The notes under the pieces: model-generated
The model's database searches: none
What the model saw: the letters and a program-made list of their open reading frames with translations, nothing else
What the model was told of the DNA's origin: nothing
Shown: piece after piece, positions 12,471 through 26,900 of the stretch
Layout: each line of letters opens with the position of its first letter
How positions within the stretch are numbered: the first letter of the stretch is position 1
Translations under genes and position numbers: made by a program
Origin: Motacilla alba alba
Taxonomy: Eukaryota > Chordata > Aves > Passeriformes > Motacillidae
Direction: 5' to 3'
DNA: 64,000 nt
Assembly (NCBI RefSeq): GCF_015832195.1
Contig: NC_052017.1
Span: 78,183,801 to 78,247,800 of the forward strand

Positions 12471-15400
12471 TAGTTTAAATTTTACAGTGAAAATTAACTT
12501 TCTTTTCTGCATTGAATTCCCTTTAGTCACCATAAATTCCTTTATTGTAATTCTTACTTAATTTTAGTTGGGTAGTTTGGTTTGCTCTGGCCATAAACAG
12601 TTCTGGATATTTAACACTTCCTACTCTTCATCTCTTCTTGCAGTTTCCACATTCTTTAATCCATATATCATAATTCCCAACCAAGACATACCTGGTTCAC
12701 CTGGATAACTCTTTAATATCTCCTTAGGCTTTATCCAAGTAGGAAAAGCATGGATTACCTCCCTTTCCTGCTGTGCTGGGGTATAAATACTTGCCCAAGA
12801 TCTGAATTTCTTCCATACGCCAGTGAGCATCTTTGGGGCATGGTGAAAATGCTGGGACATCTGAACACTCTGTGTGGCAGGGAACTTGAGGGAGTTTTGG
12901 AAAGTGATAATGTCTTTGCTCCAACAGGATTAGGTGACAGGCAAATAAAGGCTCCAGAAGGGAGAAGAGGAAAAAATCGGGACCTTCTGCACCCCTTCCT
13001 TGCAGGAAAGCCCCAGCTGAGCTTTGGAATTGCACTAAGTTACAAGAAATACAAGATGAATTCCCCATATATACCATGAATCTTTTTTCTTAAATTAGGA
13101 CCAGCTAAGAGGTCTGTGCAAGGTTATGGGGAAAAGAGAAAGACAAACCTGAAGCAGAGATGATGAGTTTGGTATGCTGGAGGCACCTGGGCTGACAGAA
13201 TCCACAAACTAAGAATAGCTGTGTTTTACTAAATAGTTGGTGTTTGTTTGCATGCCTGCCTATTTGCACTCTTTATCACATTCACAAGCTGACAAGGAAA
13301 TTTCCTTTGTCCACCCCCGCATTTCTGCGGTGGGTGTTATCAGACGGCCTCTCCTACCCGCGACATTCCCTTGTTTTTCTGTGAGATGCAGCAAAAGAGC
13401 TCTGCACTTGACTTCACCACAGCTCAGTGTGGTTGCTCCCCTGCTCACCAGTGATAGGATAGCTCTTGGTTTTCAGCAGTAGCTGGGAAACACAAACATG
13501 ACATGGCACAACATCATACAGCTCTCTGAAAGTTGTAAACACAAGATGGCCACCTGAGTTTGTCCTGGAGTTGCAGCCACTTCCATCTCCATTGCTGAGC
13601 CCTAGAGCCAACTTCTCACTTTCTTCCTGCTTTCTCTTTCTATGGAAGCAGATTATGGTTACAGAGACAAATATCCCCAACCTTGAGTGGTATGAAGTCA
13701 CTTTTGTTCTGCTGTAACAGGTCGTCCTACCATCTCATCTCATCTGCTACCTGGAAAAAAATCACTCTTTTCAGAACAGTTATTATTATTCTTATTACTG
13801 GTAATATATTCTTCTTGCTGACAACTTTCTGCTGCAGCTGTATAGGTGAGGACAGGAGAAGTGCTGTCCTAGGCAGGTGCTCATTGGTTACTTAGTGGTT
13901 CAACAGGTAGCCTTTTCTTTCTGAAGACTAGTAAGGGGAACAGCATCAATACAATCTGAGTTCTGGATTTTGGAAGCATGAAATGCACTGTGAGTGCAGA
14001 ACTGCCTCCTAGTGCCTGGCTTGGGCACAGAAAATCAACTTCCTGGAGAAGAAGAATTCGTATTACAAAATCTGTCATGGACCTTGCTTTTTAACAATTA
14101 TTTTAAAATAAAATACTTTTTACTTGGAATAAGAGTCCAAATTATGATTTATTTTTATTTAGAAGTCAACATGCAAAGGCTCATCTGTTTCGCCTTCATG
14201 CTGAAAGATGCTACTGCCAGGAGAAACAACATAGAGCCTATTTGTGGGCACTTTTTTTTTTTTTGTGTCAAGTGTCAATCCCTGGCTTTGCAACAGTGAC
14301 TAAATATTTATGTTTCACTGCCAAAAGTGCATAGCAGCAAAGCAAAGCTAGCGTTTTAAGACTTGTGTGCTATGAGTGACTCACTGGGACTAAAGATGTA
14401 AGCACCCCCTTCCCTGGGGTTCTCCTCTGAAGTAGGAGGAGCAGCTGCTTTTTGCCACTCCCTAGGAACCACAGCAATCACCAGCGATGGCTTTGTTTTG
14501 TACTGGAACAGCAAAAAAGGGTCACTGAGGGGAAGAAAGGAGCTCATTCTTTTCAGAGGAAGGAGTCACTCCAACCAAAAACATCAAATGCCAGCAGTGA
14601 AAAGAACAAACTTTCTTCAGATGGAGACTTAGTAACAAGCAGGAAAATAAAATACACATAAAAAACCATGTAAAAACTAAGGCAAAGCAGTAGCCTGTAC
14701 ACATAGGAACAACAATGGAAAAGTCATGGAGAGAAAAGGGCTTGAGCATACACATGTCCCCCTTTATAATGCAGCTTATTGATCTAAATGTCTTTTTGAT
14801 TAACAGAAACAGCAACAGAAGATACTCCTTTCTGAAAGACACTTTGTGCAGCTGGTTACTTATTCAGAATTGCAAAGATAAACATCCTGGTCCTGTTTGC
14901 CATTTTCTTTCCCCCATCCCCCAACAATCCCCATCCATGGTGACAGCTGAAATTAATATAAGAACTTCTTTATCAGAAAAACAACCTGCTGCTAAAGTAA
15001 TATAGGCTTATAGGTTATACTTAACTATGTATTTCACAACACAGAAGGAAGGATGACATCAATTTCTTTTAATTAGGATACGGGACAGGAATTCAGAGGA
15101 TGAATATCTATTTTTGCAGTTGCCAGAATCTTATGTATCTTCAGCAAATCCTTTTAACCACCTGTTAAAAAGGGGGAAGGGAACTAAAAAGCTTTCTCCA
15201 TCTGTAAAGTGAAGCTTGATGATTAAAATTGAGAGTTGCTGAAAATACCATGGTGATGGAGACTCTTCAGCTGAATATACAGCCTCCGCTGTGATGACAA
15301 GCAGCACTCTCATCTCCCTCTGCAGTCAGTGACAATAAAGACAGAATTCTACTTGCAAGGGATGTCAGTACCTTCCTGACAAAGGATTCAGTAATTTCTC

Positions 15401-18400
15401 TTTCTGTAATTTTTTTATGGATCTTACCCTTTTTGACATTTTGCTATTTAGACAGTGACTATTAGGATTTCTACTTTTCTGGCAAATAAATGACATATAT
15501 TTTCTTTTAAAAACTCCCTGTGTTGAGAATGTAAGAATGGAATTTTCTGGCTGTTCCCATATGGATTCTTCTCAAATATATACGTACATGCAAATCTCGC
15601 TGGACCCACCATTCACCACAGAAATTTTGTCTCAGTGAAATTTGCCTCTTCATGCTTACAGGATTTCTGTACAGCCCAGGGCCCTGCAGGAATTGCTCCC
15701 TCATTATGTCAGGCTTGCAGAGATCCCAGATGCCACCCATGGGTGTGCACTGAGCAGACAGCACAGCATAGTTCAGGAGGTTGGATCCATGCTTGGCATG
15801 TTGGAATCCAAGTGTGATCCCTACAGGTGAGGGGAGTCAGGAGCTGGTGCTTCATTTCAGCTTCTTGCATCCATTTACACAAGGAGGGTGGGGGCTTTGA
15901 GTAGTTCCAGGAGAACAAAGCAGAGGTTTTTCTCCTATGATTAGGAGAACTGTGTCTTGGATTCTGCTTTCATTTCCTCAAAATTACTTCTAGATTTAAT
16001 CATCTCCTATGAACAATCTGGATTTACATTACAGCAGAAAAATGCTACTTTCTGTGGCAATTCACGATGACAGTTTGAAGACTCTCGAAGCTGCCAGTAA
16101 ATTTTTATAGGGAGTTTTACATTTAAAAGGATCATTAACTATACAATCCCGTAATTGGATCCTTATGTTACAGGTTTTGTTTGAAAGCTCAAACGGTGTC
16201 TACATATGTTAATAAACTTATTTTAGCACTGAGAGCACAAAAGTGTGACAAATTGCCTTGGAGGAGAAATGAAAAGGAGACCATCTAAACTTTCATTTTT
16301 GTGAGGGAAGGAATCTGACATGTTGGGGGCACAGCAGGAAACCAATGAGGAACAGAATGTACAGCCATTGCTGCTGTTAATTATAGATCCTCAGTTCTGA
16401 GGCAGTGCAGAGCCTTGCTCTTGGGGTCTTTTCAGACAACAGGTGTCTCATGTCCTCAAAACGCCTCATATTCAGGACAAAAATTGAATCAGATGAGGGT
16501 ATTCTGCCTTTCTTTTCATCTTCTGTAAGTTGTTCCAGAAGGTGTTGGAGCACATTTCTACAGGTGATACAAGCATAATGTTGCTGGATTTTTTTTAAGG
16601 GTTTTTTTTTTTTATTAGGTCTAGTGTAATTCTGAAATGTCTCCAGTCTGCCATCAATTGTGTATTACAAGTGACAAATCCCCAAGCAGATGATTCTTTG
16701 TGTTTTGCTCCATTTGGTTTTTTCCAAGTGAGCATAGGAACAGTCCTTCCTCCACTGACCTTCAAGTATAACACGGAATGTATTAGCATGAGTCAAATAG
16801 TATGACTACAACAGCATCATGGTAAGGTAAATACCATATAGTTACACTTCCTTCCTCTGGCAATATCTCCAGGAGACAGGCTTCATAAAGAGCTACACCC
16901 AGTAGTAAAATAATTTGTGCTGAATAAACAAATACAGAGAGATGTTATAAAGTCCAACATGGAGCTCAGCCAGAGCTCAGCCACTACTTTTAAGTGGCAA
17001 TATGTCAGCTGCAAATGAGCAATATGAGACGAACTGAGACATTTGTATAGCCAAACTAGTAGGAGCCTAAAATGCCAAAGTTAAGGCTACAGATGGTAGT
17101 AGGTTTTGCAAACTGAACACACTGGGTCTCCATGCACAGACCTATAGCTTCTGAGAGCACTCCCCCCTCCTTCGCCTCCCCCTCCCCCTCCCCATGCCTA
17201 AATGTAACATTAGATTTGCCCTATATAGAGAATAAATCAAAACATTTTTAAAAAGCAGCCTAAGTGTGGCTGAGGGAATGGCAAGTACATGCTAGACAGG
17301 TGCCATACCTTGTATTTTCCTCATCACAACCAAAGATGGGACTTCACAGTGTAGCCCAAGCAAAGATCTCTGCTACCACCCTCCCTCCATTGTCTGACTG
17401 CTGTGATGGATTTGCTCTGCCAAGCACCACTGTCACAAGCAGCTAAAGCAGTTTTGACTTTAGTTTTTTGACTTTTGACTTACTTAGGAGTTCTGTGGTG
17501 TGGGTCAGCTGTCTTGCTGGAAACAGGAAGCTGAGGTGTGCCTGTCACAGTGACAGATTTAGGATGTAACTCCTGCTCCTCAAAGAGAGCCCAGGACATA
17601 CAGTCTGCATCAAAACACTGCAAGGCAATAACTTTGGTCCATACAAAGTTTTAAAGATAACTTAAGTGCTAGATCTGCATAGATTCTTCCCAACAAAACT
17701 GTTTTACACCTGAGCTCTTTGTTTCTAGGACAGGGTACATTGGGCATGAAGCTGTGTCCCCCTGGCATGTGTTTCCCTGTGGCCACACACCCCTCCTGTC
17801 TGCTGGATGTTCACCACCATAACTGTGGATAACAAGTCAGCAGAAGAGCAGGAATTCCCACACAGCTGTCATGATTTGCCATTTGTAACTCTTCATTTTT
17901 TCCCCCTGACACAAGCATTTCTACACCCCCTCTGCCAAGAGCAGCTCAGAAAGACATTTTTAACTGTTCCATAATTAGCAAAGAGCCCTTTCACCTTCCT
18001 TCTCACAAAATGCTGGATTTAGGAAATCCCTAAGTATGGACAGAAGGGAAGAAGCTGAAGAAATACAAGACAACTTTGGAGACCAGCTTGAGCAGAGCTC
18101 CCTAGAGTGGTACAAAGTTCTGGGAATTATGTTCTCCTGCAGAAAGATAAGAACAGCAGCTCCTGAAAAAGATAATATCTTTCAGAGTAACACTTCTCTA
18201 CAATGAAATAACATCATTTTCACTTCCAGTGGATGGAGAAACGCAGACATGTACAGGAAAAAAACCCAAACCACCTTGTTTACAAGAAATAGCTGCAATG
18301 AGGCAGGATGCCAGATGCCTCATGACAGCACTACAGCATAAAAGAGAAGTACAACAGTTGTCGATACTTAAGACAATCTACCCTTTTACTGCTTTGTTGT

Positions 18401-21400
18401 AGAAGACCTCCAATAAATACACAGAGAAGTATTCTTCATCTAATGCTTTTTTATCCAGTGGGAAATCTTTTCCCTTGCACCTCTAAAACACAACAGAGGG
18501 GGAGGCTCAAGTAACACGGTAAAAGTTGGCATTTTTCTGACTTGGGCATAAAGTCAGTGTTTGACACCAAGCTAATTTAACCATGGAAAATAAAACCCTG
18601 CTTTACACAGGACAGTAATACCATGGCACTGAAAAACATTACAACTTTGGCTGCAGCTTCCACACTGTTAGACACCACAGTATATACATTTAGTTTCAAT
18701 ACCTTTTTTTTAAATCACAATGGTTACTTGCTAATATAGGGACTGATGTGGGGTAGAAATTATAAACTAGACAAGTGAGATTGTTAGAAAAAAAATACTC
18801 AAGTTATATTTGGGAATAGATTTGTGAAGCAGATAAGGAGCTTGTACAGAGCACTTGAGTACAGAAACAGTTGACATCTGAACTAATGGAAAAGAATGTT
18901 AACGTTGCCTCATAATTTTTTTTCAAACTAACAGATGGAGTTTAGGCCTTGTAAAATGTTACTCTCCTCGACCCTTGCAACTGACTAACAGAGAAAAGTA
19001 CATTTCTTGATTGTTTGTCAAACCAAACATTGCTAATGCAGAGGAAGATTCAACTTTGATCAAGGACTTGCACTACTCACCTAATCACGCAGGGCTGGAA
19101 AAGTGACAGCATGCAAACAGAAACAGATGTTGGCTTTCACAGATAAATGCAATCCTTACCCAGGCATAAATCCTTTGGAGGATGAAAGGGAGGCATAGGC
19201 TTATCAGCCATGTACTGCCTATCCCAAAACATTCTTACTCAAATATACTTATAGTATCTCTATTAAATGCCAAATAAAGATATTTTCCTCTCTCTGAACT
19301 TTATCTCTACAGTCTCTTTGGGATAGTATCTTCCAAGACAAGCGGCAGATACTCCTAGGGAAATGCTTGTAACTTGCAGCATGTTTTGAAGGGATGCCAT
19401 CTATTTTCAGTAAACTCTTATCTCTCCTCCACTAGACTAATTAGCTTATCAGAAATAACTGGAAATACTTTTTAGAGTAGAAATATTGATTACTATTTTG
19501 CATTTTTGAAGAGGCTTCCAAGTCAATTTTCCTCTTTCCTATCTCCAGGGATTACCATCCTCTTCAGCATTTCTCCCATTCTGCTCCAAATGTGTTGAAA
19601 GTTGTCTGCAATGCATTACTTGTGGTTGAACTGCTGGATGGTAGTGCACTCTCTAAAGCCAGTGGTGATCTAGTGACAAATAACTTACTGCCAGTACAGA
19701 GAGGTAGCAAACAGCACTGTGTCAGTGCAGAGAAAAAGACAGTAAGTAAATTAGGTATTTGCTGCAAAGTTCCATATCAAAAAGCAGACAATGAGCAGGC
19801 AACCATGCCATGATTTCTGTAGGAGCACCATTCTTCCCTTGGCCAGATTCCAAGGCAGTGGCAGGGATAAGATCCATGGTTAATGTCCAGTGTTCTCCAT
19901 GCCTACTCCTACTCCTAGTGTCATCCTAGAAAGACACGTGCACTCACCTCGTTTCTGTGTTTGCTTGATGTCTTTCACTTATTTCTCCCCAGTCTCCATC
20001 TGTCTTGGCCTTCTTGAGCACTTCCTGAATTGCCAAATGTTGTGAATTTGAGGTAGCACCCTTGGCTTCTCCAAGAGATCATGCAGAAGCTCATGCTTTT
20101 CCCATATCTTGGTGTTATCACGACTAGCTCAGATTGTGGAAAAGCTTTTAATTTATTTTCCATGAAACACCACATAATTCAACTCTGAGGCAGATCCTAA
20201 GAAATCAGGATTTCTTTGTGCCTATACCCACCTATGCTCCTCCTCATCACTGCTATACATCTACTTACAGAGCAAGCAAAGGAAGGGAAAATTGCATTTT
20301 ATGCATGACATTAGTTTGCAACCCCTGAAATTCAGAATAAAGAACCACCAAGAACTATATGTGCAGTCAACATATCTGGAAGAAAGAAATCCATACACTT
20401 TTCCACATGTATACATCTTTTCAAAGTCTTTGCAGCATGCATGCACTCCACTGCAGCTGCCACCCTTTCTTACAGCACGTCATTATCAATGTGTGCCAAA
20501 GTATTTTGGCACTGTGGCCATTATATCCTTTCTTATCTCACATATGATGATCTGTCAGAAGGAGGAGAGCCGGAGAAACAGCCACAGACGGCTAACACAT
20601 CTCAAAGCCTGTGAATGAATGACCAGTTTTCTTTTCTCCTGTGGGTGCTTCCATACCTGCCCCACCCTGCATGATGAATCCAGGCAACACCACACACAGT
20701 CTCAGAGTAACTGAGAGCGTATCTTAGACTTCTACTGAGCAGCAACAGATCCATCAGACATGGAAACCAAGGAACACAGCAGTGCCTTTGTGCAAATACA
20801 GCTTCCCAAAGGTGACTTTGCAAATCACGAGCACAAGGACGTGTTTCACTGCTGTTGCCTGAGCTACAGCAAAGAATGCTTTCAGCAAAGGTTGTGGATC
20901 TACCTTGACAATCTTGCTGCAAGCCATGGAATTGCCTGATAACCAGTGAGACTACTTCCCTAGGGTCACACTATCAAATCATTTAGTTTTGGCAATCACC
21001 ATGTATCAACATTGTCCTGAAAGGTTTGATTTTCAGCATAATGAAAATCAAATGTGTGAGTTATGAAACAAGCCCTTGGCCACAGAAATGTGGTAGATGG
21101 AAAACAATTACAGTAATTTCTTGAGTCTTGGCAGACAGAATACACAGCATTGTCCCAACAGAAGCTTTTAAAACCCCCCGATAAATTACTTTGAAGAAAG
21201 CATTAGAAGAAACAGTTAATAGACTGAAATCCCTCTCATGCTTCTGGAAAAAAAAAAGCTGTTATAGATGATGGCCTCATCCATATCATGACTACCAGTG
21301 TAATAGGAATCCAGCTAGGATTTTCATACTTAAAAATTCCCCAGAAAGTGGGACGAGAGAAAACAGAGCCTCTTACCACAAGCAGATGACTTCCCCAGTA

Positions 21401-23253
21401 GAGATCCTGACCCCTACATTGCAACCTTGTACTGTATCACATATCAAATTACTTATACTATACCCAGACTTCATTAAATAGAGAATATCATATTTACATT
21501 TTAAAAAATAATAGACTATTAAACAGGTAGAGGTCTTGAAAAGGAAATGGATGGCTAGAAAGCAAGTGAAAAATCAGGTCCCCTTACAAAAATCAGTACT
21601 TACTCCAAAGAGACAAATAACAACTAGTCTCACTTTAGACTGGAGAACCATTACCCACCTGAACTGAGGGATGAAGTACAGTAACAAGCTTCATGCTCTT
21701 TGCAAGCAGGTCTGAAAAGCAATGTACAATTTTGAGCTGTCACTCACTATCAGCAGCCAGGGTAAAGACTGCAATCACCACCAGATTTACACCCTGCCTT
21801 TCTTTGTGAAGGAGATTTCTTGGGAGAAATGAGTTTAGGCCTCCATGAAACTCCATGAGCAATGAGAAACTTTGACATTCAGGCACTTTTTGGTGGTGAT
21901 CAAGTTACCTTCAGGATGCCCCATCCTAAAAGCTTCCCCTTAATGTTTCATGATATATCATGACTTTTTTTTTTTCCATGTGTGAATCAGCCAGGGCTGT
22001 CCACTAGCATCTAAAAATCCCAACAACAGCAACAAAATCAGAACACACCAATGGCTGCATTAACTGCACTAACTGGGACTAGCACAGATTCCCAGATTTG
22101 AGTTTTACTGGCAAGCAAAAAGTCCAGAACCCCGCAAGGCCCAGGAGAACACTCCATCACCAAAGAAGGAAGCACTCTTTCACCACTAGTCTTGAGAGAT
22201 GGCAAATTAAATGACATCATTCTGCAAATACTCAGCGGATCTTGGCATCACTGAAGGGAAAGTCTGAGAGCTTGAAGAACCATCCATCTCAAGGGATCAC
22301 AGGGTCTTTAGTGACACACAGGCAAGACATGCAAAAACAGACAGGATACGTGATGTAAATTGACCAAAAGTGATTAGACCGATTCCCAGTGGTACAACAG
22401 GGCAAGCTTTCAGCTGCTGCCAGCTCTTCCTCAGCCTTGGGAATAACCCTTGGGATTGCAAGCCCTCACAGAGACTGAGTTCAGGGTGTGCCAAGTGAAT
22501 TCCTGGTGCTGACTACTGCCAGTGGAGTCTTCAGGAAACTTAATGTGAAATTTCTGCAAGTAATATTTGTAGATACTCGTGATGTGTGAGCTCACTGGAG
22601 AAACAAGCCTCCTGCTTGAGACCCAAATGAACACTTCAGTTGAATTCAGGAGCTAGTGTCACTAAATTCAGTGTTTGACATTTAATGGGAAAGGGGCAGA
22701 GTTTCAGACTAATCAAATCCAAGTCAGGTTACATTTCCCTCTCTCAGGACAAGAAAAAAATGGCTCCAGGAGCTGGCAAGAAAAGTCCTGCAAAAGGAGT
22801 ACTTGGAAAAAGTCAGGTGAGCTAGGCTGGCTATCCGAGTAGTAAAAAGAAAGCTGGCAGCAGTCAGCTTCTATTTGTTTAATATAAGAGATTTCTATGC
22901 TCCGTTCCATCAGAACAACTGCTCCCCAAGGCAACTGTAATACCTCAGCTTTGTCTAGGAAATAAAGTGGCTCAACAAAAGAAAATTACTATTCATGGGG
23001 GATGTGCTGAAGGGGTAATTCAAGATTTACACATATGGCCGTGGACTCTAAATGAACCATTGAAGCTCAACTTGGCAACATGATCTCAGGATTTATTATT
23101 CTACAAAGTATCAGCTCAAAAGAAGTCAACCACTTGGAATTTTTAGAAAAGGAATGGAGAACAAAATGCCATTTTCCATCTGTGTAAGTTAGGATGCACC
23201 TGTATCATAAATATTGTATGAAGTTTTCCTCTTCCCATCATAAAAAATATACA
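12471..23253. other. Intergenic, no gene recognised
   Basis: This is about 10.8 kb without an identifiable exon, RNA gene or clear interspersed repeat. A C/T-rich tract lies at 17161-17195. One open plus-strand segment at 19549-19741 sits between a good acceptor and a good donor and is discussed as a finding. Confidence 0.5.
17161..17195. repeat. C/T-rich polypyrimidine tract
   Basis: CCTCCC-type units form a pure pyrimidine tract with one G interruption. Confidence 0.8.
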
Positions 23254-23259
23254 ACTTGG

Positions 23260-23895
23260 TGTGGGATTCACCCCAGGTCGGGGTGACTTCGAAAGGTAGA
23301 AAAGTTTTTTTTTTAATTTGTGCTGTCAAAGAAAGACTTGGGAGTCTTTAGTTGTTGGTTCTAAGGTTGTTTATTGAATGTTATCTAAATGATTTTTTTC
23401 TGAGTTGCTGAGGTCCGCTTAGCAGGTCAGTTAAAGGCATACTGCCCTCCCATGGGGCTGGTGTTGTTTTTTATATTATAGGTTATGTATTTGATATCTA
23501 CATTTTTGTTTCAATATTTATTACCTATATTGAACAGTGACCTTTTACTCTAAACCAATTTGTGAAAGCTATCTTCACTCAGAATATGGAGGTTAGGAAG
23601 AAGAAAGAAGGATAGGGCATGCCCAAATCCCTCCATCTTGGAACTCTTGACCTCCCGTACAGAGGTCAAAACCTTCATGCACAATACCTGAAAATTTTTC
23701 CCTTCCCTCTGTGATTATTTCTGCTATGCCACTTAAATTTGTGTGACTTGTAGTTCTTCATGTAAGGTTGGTGAATTGTTCCATGGGTCAGGTTCAAAGC
23801 CACAGGGGTTTCTGGCTGCATGCCAGGGTCTCCAACGCTCCTGGCCAGGGCTTGGAACATCCAGGAACGTCTGAGGGACGTCCTGGGTTCTAACA
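23260..23895 (-). mobile_element. Solo LTR of an endogenous retrovirus with 6-bp target duplication
   Basis: On the minus strand this 636-bp element starts TGTTAGAACCC and ends GAATCCCACA, the standard TG...CA ends. It is bounded by identical ACTTGG copies at 23254-23259 and 23896-23901, and a 6-bp duplication is typical of class II (ERVK-like) elements. A sense-strand CAATAAAC (about 23369-23376) is a likely poly(A) signal. No internal retroviral sequence is attached, so it is a solo LTR left by recombination. Confidence 0.9.
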
Positions 23896-23901
23896 ACTTG
23901 G

Positions 23902-26900
23902 AACTAGGGAAGGTTCAGAAAAGGGCAATTAAGATGAGAAACAGCTTCCCATGAGGAGTAAACAGACTGGTACTCTTCAGCTGGGTAAACAGATGAACAA
24001 ATGTAAAGCAAGTAGCAGACATAAAAGCAAAGGTAGGACACAAAAGTTGGGGGGATGAACTGTCTATTAAAAGCTTCAGAGATATCAAAGGAAGATGCCA
24101 GTGGGTTCTTGGCACAATATATAACTCAACTTCATAACCTGTTGCTACACAAAGCTGTGGCTACCACTGTTTTACTGCTATTCTAAACCAACAATTATGT
24201 GTTAAGTAAATCTCAATGGACTTTTCCCCCAATGAGATACAAAGTCATGATTTTGTAGGAAGACCATTGAGTATGACAGATGAGAATACACTGGGGTGGT
24301 AATGGACAGAATGTCTTTTGGGAGCTGAAAATTCAGCCTGCAGAGATTGAAGTGTTGCTTGGGTTTAAAGATTTCATCCTTTCTACAGCTATGTGTCCTC
24401 TTTGGATAGAAGATATTTTTCTTCAGAAAATGTGAAGCTTGAGAACCAGTATATTACCACAGGCATAATGATGGAATCTGAATCTTCACCAGCAGCAACT
24501 GATGCACTCTCAAGTACTTCATCTTCACATTTTCTTGAGCAACAAAGACAAAAAGTGCCTCCAGCAGTCAAGAAAATGCATATATTATGATTAAAACTCA
24601 TTTAAAAAGCACCATTCATATTACTGCTCATAATAATTAGACAATGAAAGGATCTTTCTAGTACAGAGCTCAAAGAATCTATGTATTAAACCTCAAATGT
24701 ATCTCTACCTGTTTCATCATTTTAACCTACAACCAGAAAAGAAAACTGGAAGCCTGTGCTCTCCTCTCATACTAGCGTTTGTTGATAATCGCTTTGTCTT
24801 TTATTGGAAGGCACAGATTGGCTGGTGGGAGTTTATAATTAGCAGGCCTAGTGCTGGCTCTCCTGACATTACTTAGGGGGAGAGCAGACTGCTCTATTCA
24901 ATATCCCAAACTGCCCCTCCAGACCCATCCCCCCATACTTCTGGATAGGGGTAAGGGCAGTGACTTAGAGGAAATGAGAAGTGTTCCTGTTTTGAGGACA
25001 ACAGGATAAGAGAAGTATATTCTCCTGCTCCTACACTTCAGGCTCCTAGTCCCTGTGGCAGGTCAGGGAAGTGGGAGTTGCCATTCCTGTGCTGATGCTC
25101 AGTGTTACGGTGCGGCACTGAGGACCACTGAGTGCAGTTACCTGGGAAATGCTGAGGTGACCACCAGGCATGTGAAGCAGGGTGTTGGGTGTCTACTTGC
25201 TGGGAGGGAGAAAGAACACAGAGATCATGATGCTCCTGCATTATAATGCATGCTGAAAGAGCCTTTTGTCTTTTGCCAGCATGAGGTGATATGAATGTGC
25301 AAAAAATACTGGACGCAGAAATTCTACAGATGGAAAACCTGTCTGTTACTCTCCAACATAACCTTCATCAAGATTTAATTTTAGGAAAGGAAGAAATTCA
25401 GAAGTTGTTTGCCTGAGGGATAAAGCAGTGGTTCTGACAAAAGCACCTGAAGCTCATCTAAACAAATACAGAAACTTGGTCTTTGGTTCTTCCTACCTCC
25501 ACATGCACCTGAATGCCTATAGCAGAGACATTAGTAACACCTCCACACTGAGTCTATTCATACATGGAAAAGGTATATAAAGTTTAACTAATTTTCTGAA
25601 CTGGAGGTGACATGGTAACACTCCCTATACTAATCCCTAGCACATGGATACACTGCTGTAGCAGCAAAGATTCTCATACTTCACCAACTACCAACTACTC
25701 TGAGATTTCACTCCCCACAGCTGGCAGTTCAGTCTATTCCTGTCTTCATTTCTCTTAATATCTTTGGAAACCATGGAGTTTAACCTCAAGTCAGGCATCC
25801 TTGGTAACATTCACTTCTTACTCAGCAGCCCCCTTTGAAATGGAGTCCTACACTGACCCACCCCACTGTGGTGGGGTTTTAAAGCTTCCTGGCAATGTCA
25901 TGCAGTGCGTTACCCCAAAGAATATCCCATTATGTTTTCAGGCATCTTCTACTACCAGTCAGGTTTGCATGGTTACTGAAATATTTTCAAGAAGCCAGAT
26001 GCTTCTGCTGTGTCATTCTGAAAGAACTCTGTTGCACCCTGGCCTGACCATACTTTTGGATTTGGAGTAGGAAGAAATCAATTATTTTTTCTTCTATTCA
26101 CCAACACATAAATAGTCCCATCTGAGAATGACTTACAGTCAACAGGAGCATAGGCAGGTATGTGACAGGCCTCTGCCCATTAGGAAGACAATGTAGGTTG
26201 CTTCCTTGATCATGGAAATACTATCTAGTTGGGCTTTATGCTTAGCAGTTGCACAATGGCCTTCAAGTTAATCCATGTTCATTAGACATGCAAGAAGAAT
26301 GGGGCTCCCAAACTCAGCTTTAAAAGTACTATCTCATGCACTGACTTTAAAGTCTGGCAACCCCTTCTCTTCCTTAACTATCAGTAAGAAGTGATTGGGG
26401 TATGTTATCAAGAAGAAACACTGAAGAGTCTTCTCTTGAATCTCCCTGGCTATTTCAGCCCCTTTCAGCTGTAACGTTGACTGCCATTCCCTATGCTCTA
26501 CAATATTCCCATATCGGGGCCTCACACCAGCTGCTCTGACCCATGTTTTTGGTCTCCACCATCAGCCTGCAGTGCTGCAGTGGTGTGCAGGACAGTCAAC
26601 AACAACTGCACCCAAACAAGTTCATGTGGCATTTGCAGCCTCAGCTACACAATCTGGCAAAACAAAAGGATCTTGTATTATTTCTTCAAAGCATTTCAAT
26701 TGATTGACAAGTAGAAAATCTGAAGCTCAAGATCATCATTCAAGCTTTGTGCAGCTGGAAGCTCTTGCACCAAACTGCAGGTTTTTGTGCAAAACTCTGC
26801 TCTGTTGAAATATGTTGGCTGTCCAAAGTAAGGGGCTCATGGAGAACATCAGAAAGAGCACACTCCTGTTTGAATGTGAGCCAAAGACTCCTCCATCTCT

